From contig NZ_JANQBK010000014.1 in NCBI RefSeq assembly GCF_025370105.1, forward strand, positions 124,001-188,000: a stretch of 64,000 nt of DNA, given 5' to 3'. Source of the stretch: Sphingomonas hylomeconis. Lineage in GTDB: Bacteria > Pseudomonadota > Alphaproteobacteria > Sphingomonadales > Sphingomonadaceae. This document shows positions 61,336 through 64,000 of the stretch, piece by piece (the first letter of the stretch is position 1; every line of letters starts with the position of its first letter). Under the pieces are notes generated by a model. It saw only the letters and a program-made list of their open reading frames with translations, made no database searches and was not told where the DNA came from. A program made the translations under genes and the position numbers.

Positions 61336-61962
61336 CTAGGGGCAGCTGCCAGCCGGCATCGAGAGATAGCCTAGTACGGCTCGACGAACCCGCGCCACAA
61401 GCGCGTCCTGTCCTTGCTCACCGCGCTCGCCGGCGGCATCGATCATACCTCGCATGATTGATGCGACGTCGCCGGTGGCAGCGGCTATGTCCGACTGCTC
61501 GGGAAAGTCCGGGCGGGCGAGGATTTCGGCAAGGATCGCCACGAACCTTGATCTTACGACCTGCGTCCCAGCATCCAGCGGCAGACGTGCTTCCTCGAAA
61601 TCGAGTAGCCTCGCTAAGCGAGGGCGGCGGACCTGATGGCGCACGGCCGCCCGGACCAGGGCATCGAGCGCCTGCTGGCCCGTTGCCAGCATACAAGCGG
61701 CCTCGGCTCCTTCGACAAGGCCGGCGGTCTCACGAGCGATCAGCGCGCCGAGCAGCGCATCCTTGTCGGGAAAATACTGGTACAATGTGCCGATACTGAC
61801 GCCGGCCAGTTCAGCCACCGCGTTCGTGGTGAAGCCGCCATGTCCCTGCTCCTCCAGAATGCGAGCAGCGGCCTCGATGATCGCATCCACCGTATGCCGC
61901 GCGCGGGCCTGCCGCGGCTGTTTTCGGGGGAGTGTGCGCTGATCGGAAGCCCGTGCAGTCAT
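61336..61962 (-). CDS. TetR-family regulator
   Basis: This is a 208-residue regulator from the ATG at 61962; an upstream ATG at 62001 is possible. The TetR HTH is clear: IIEAAARILEEQGHGGFTTN, AVAELAGVSIGTLYQYFPDK, then DALLGALIARE. The C-terminal ligand domain is not recognisable. It is divergent from the darcynin-like gene, separated by 75 bases, and probably controls it. Confidence 0.88.
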   Translation of the reverse strand: MTARASDQRTLPRKQPRQARARHTVDAIIEAAARILEEQGHGGFTTNAVAELAGVSIGTLYQYFPDKDALLGALIARETAGLVEGAEAACMLATGQQALDALVRAAVRHQVRRPRLARLLDFEEARLPLDAGTQVVRSRFVAILAEILARPDFPEQSDIAAATGDVASIMRGMIDAAGERGEQGQDALVARVRRAVLGYLSMPAGSCP

Positions 61963-62037
61963 CTGAACCAATGCGAGTAGCCAAGCTGAGCCTATGCTCA
62001 CATTTTGTGGTCGTCAATCAAGACGCAAGGAAGCATT

Positions 62038-62400
62038 ATGGATACGCAACCCGCCCAGTTCGACGCCGCACTCACGACGTTCTTCATGGTCAAAACCTCG
62101 CCCGAATGGCTGGGCTTCTCGTTCGACACACGCCTGGCTCATGCCCGCGAAACCTTTCAGCCCATCCTTGACGAGTATAAGGGACGCGTTCGACTGAAGT
62201 GGTACGATGTCGAATTCTACACAGCCAAGATCAGTGACATCTGGATGATCGAATCCAAGGACCATCACAGCTACCAGCTCTTCTGCGAGAAACTGCGAGA
62301 GACGCCGTTCTGGGATCGTTTCTTCCTGGTGCGTGACATCTTTCCAGGAGAGCTGAACGCCTGGGCGAAAAACTACCAAGTCGACGCACTGCAATCGTAG
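62038..62400 (+). CDS. Darcynin-family small protein
   Basis: This is a 120-residue protein from the ATG at 62038, preceded by AAGGAAG. The sequence FFMVKTSPEWLGFSFDTRLA, then VRLKWYDVEFYTAKISDIWM, DHHSYQLFCEKLRETPFWDR and VRDIFPG matches the darcynin family, small proteins of unknown function found next to TetR or LysR regulators. Its tryptophan-rich surface suggests an aromatic ligand, which is inference. Confidence 0.82.
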   Translation: MDTQPAQFDAALTTFFMVKTSPEWLGFSFDTRLAHARETFQPILDEYKGRVRLKWYDVEFYTAKISDIWMIESKDHHSYQLFCEKLRETPFWDRFFLVRDIFPGELNAWAKNYQVDALQS

Positions 62401-62409
62401 CTGCCTTGA

Positions 62410-62835
62410 ATGCCCTGACGCTCAAGCGGCTGTCGCAGCGTGGCGAGCAGCCAGCGACCGGCGGGACCCAGCACGTGGTCCTGCCGGTGTGCTGCATAGC
62501 TGACGAGCCCCTCTTTGAGCGTTGGATCGTCCTCGATCTCGATCGCGATCAGCCTCCCGTCAGCGACGGTGCCGCGACGAGACGCTCCGGCATGCGGCAC
62601 CACCCGAAGCCGGCAAGCAGGAAGTCAAACAGTCGGCCCGGATCCACGCAGCGCCATAACCGCGCGCTCGACAGTCCGTAGTTCGCGCCGCACGGATCGA
62701 CCGGGTCGGAAAGCACGAGCTGGACGTGCGGCTCCAGATCGTCGCGCCTGGCGGGGCGGCCCAGCGATGTCAGCGGATGACCGGGTGGTGCAACCGGACG
62801 CGTGCCGATCCGCAGCAGCGGATAACCATAATGTA
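62410..62835 (-). pseudogene. C-terminal remnant of a LysR-family regulator, frameshifted
   Basis: About 140 codons of a LysR effector domain remain. One frame reads PVAPPGHPLTSLGRPARRDD, ANYGLSSARLWRCVDPGRLF and GFGWCRMPERLVA. A second frame continues at about 62590 with GRLIAIEIEDDPTLKEGLVS and HRQDHVLGPAGRWLLATLR. A frame shift separates them. The N-terminal DNA-binding half is missing and replaced by the GGDEF gene region. It converges on the darcynin-like gene and may be its former regulator. Confidence 0.75.
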
Positions 62836-62870
62836 ACGCTTTGGGGTCAAGCGGGGTCGGGGAGAAGCAT

Positions 62871-64000
62871 TTGCGACTATCGATATCGGCACGCGTATCT
62901 GTGGCCTGCGCAATTGTCATCTTAATGGCGTTGGCACTGCTGGCTATCGGCCTTTCGGTTGGCAACAAGATTCATCACGCCGATCTGCGCATTGCATTGC
63001 TCAGCGAGGAGCTTGGCCAAGAAGATCGGCTGGATCAGGAACAACGACAGTTGCGTCAGGATCTTGGTCGCCTGACCCGCGCTGTGGAACGCGGCTTGAC
63101 GGTGCCTGACGCACGCTGGGAGGATCTTCACAATCGTATCGCAGGATTCGATCGGCGATCGTCGCAAGCACACAGATTATTCAATGGCAGGTCGGAACCG
63201 AGATCGGCTCCAATGGAGGCGGTACGGCAAGCATCCGCCGCTTTTGCCAAGGCTTCGGACCAGCTGATCGAAACAAGCCGGTTGCGACCCTCGGGCATAG
63301 GGGCGGCAATGCCGCGTTTCCTAGGCGCGCTCACGGCCCTGGAGACGAGGCGCAGTCAAGCGCGACAGGAACTGACCTCGGCGATTTGGCGGGCCGCAGA
63401 CAAGAACCGGCGTGAAAGCCGTAGGGACATCATGTCTGTGCTACTCGGCGGGCTCGGCATCGTGGCCATCATATTTGGCATGGCTATCTGGCTGGGCAGA
63501 AGACTGGTGTTGCCGATCACGGTTATGGCTGCGCGATTACGCGAGTTCCGGGTCGGTGAAAGCGATGGGGATGTGCCCGGCGTAGAGCGGGCGGACGAGC
63601 TCGGCGACCTGGCGCGAGGACTGTACGAATATCGCAATGCCGTAGAGAGCCGCCGCACCGCCGAACGTCGCGCAGAGTTCCTAGCCAATCACGACATGCT
63701 GACCGGGTTGGCGAACCGCCTTCTCTTCGAGAGCCGTCTAGCTCACGAACTTGCCCGAAGCGCGCGGACCGGGGACGTCGTAGCGGTGTTCGCCGTCGAC
63801 TTGGACGCGTTCAAGGCTATTAATGACCGATTTGGTCATGCGGGCGGAGACCGTGTGCTCAAGCGCACTGCGCATCTCCTATCGTCGTGTGTCCGCGGCG
63901 ATGACCTGGTTGCGCGTATCGGCGGCGACGAATTCGCTGTCATCCAGGTAGCGCGTTCCCAACCTGCAGCGATAGAGGCGTTGATCTCGCGCATCTTCAA
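62871..64000 (+). CDS. HAMP-GGDEF diguanylate cyclase (partial, runs off right edge)
   Basis: At least 376 residues from a TTG at 62871, 8 bases after GGAG; the frame is open to the window end. There is a first membrane helix (VSVACAIVILMALALLAIGL), a periplasmic helical sensor region (about 30-185), a second helix (SVLLGGLGIVAIIFGMAIWL), HAMP (LPITVMAARLREFR to DELGDLARGLYEYR), and GGDEF with HDMLTGLANR, FAVDLDAFKAIND and IGGDEFAVIQV. RGDD precedes GGDEF at the inhibitory-site position. An EAL domain could follow outside the window. The signature is intact, so it is likely a c-di-GMP synthase. Confidence 0.9.
   Translation, partial: MRLSISARVSVACAIVILMALALLAIGLSVGNKIHHADLRIALLSEELGQEDRLDQEQRQLRQDLGRLTRAVERGLTVPDARWEDLHNRIAGFDRRSSQAHRLFNGRSEPRSAPMEAVRQASAAFAKASDQLIETSRLRPSGIGAAMPRFLGALTALETRRSQARQELTSAIWRAADKNRRESRRDIMSVLLGGLGIVAIIFGMAIWLGRRLVLPITVMAARLREFRVGESDGDVPGVERADELGDLARGLYEYRNAVESRRTAERRAEFLANHDMLTGLANRLLFESRLAHELARSARTGDVVAVFAVDLDAFKAINDRFGHAGGDRVLKRTAHLLSSCVRGDDLVARIGGDEFAVIQVARSQPAAIEALISRIF

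Overview
The window looks like a chromosomal segment of a sphingomonad-type alphaproteobacterium (Sphingomonas or a close relative). The evidence is high GC, a GcrA-type DNA-binding domain (an alphaproteobacterial family), two TonB-dependent receptors next to sugar catabolism genes, a DUF6894-type small protein, many four-base translational overlaps and several c-di-GMP proteins. No rRNA, tRNA or CRISPR array was seen.

Layout. Positions 1-4000 hold an accessory patch: a large KAP-type P-loop NTPase running off the left edge and carrying a GcrA-like DNA-binding domain at its N-terminus, followed by a frameshifted tyrosine-recombinase remnant. Positions 4000-7100 hold a coupled phosphoesterase/radical SAM pair, a DUF3253 protein and an aldo/keto reductase. 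Positions 7200-21450 form a two-sided catabolic locus. Leftward are a TonB receptor, a ribokinase-family kinase, a hydrolase-like protein fused to an inactive formylglycine-enzyme fold, a GH127-type glycosidase and a class III CoA-transferase. Rightward are a CitE-like lyase, an SSS transporter with a propeller-like domain, a LysR regulator and a type-B carboxylesterase. A 7-bp-arm inverted repeat lies between the two arms. Positions 21590-25380 encode a PaoABC-type periplasmic aldehyde oxidoreductase. Positions 25800-27400 hold an ArsR regulator divergent from two small ferredoxin-fold-like proteins. Positions 27690-31310 are a tightly coupled MFS / phosphoesterase / ArsB-NhaD-type transporter operon.

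Positions 31500-34470 are gene-poor, with repeats and gene remnants. Positions 34470-42600 are signalling genes: two response regulators, a tandem-PilZ protein, a GAF-GGDEF-EAL protein, a LuxR-type regulator, a GlxA-type regulator and a MASE1-PAS-GGDEF protein. Positions 43570-60640 are a galactoside island: GH36 alpha-galactosidase, TonB receptor, aldose epimerase, SDR dehydrogenase, galactonate dehydratase (DgoD), sugar ABC transporter, SMP-30 lactonase, GntR regulator, penicillin-acylase-family hydrolase and an M24-like protein. The enzymes match the De Ley-Doudoroff route from galactoside to 2-dehydro-3-deoxygalactonate. Four promoters in this island share a GTCATAT-core motif that I propose as the GntR operator. 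The right end holds a TetR/darcynin pair, a LysR remnant and a HAMP-GGDEF protein cut by the window edge.

Five copies of a 60-bp repeat, aligning without gaps, are scattered through the intergenic regions. The strongest candidates for something undescribed are the GcrA-KAP fusion, the acyl-glycoside-like locus around 15 kb, and the shared operator that links an amidohydrolase and an M24 protein to galactoside use.
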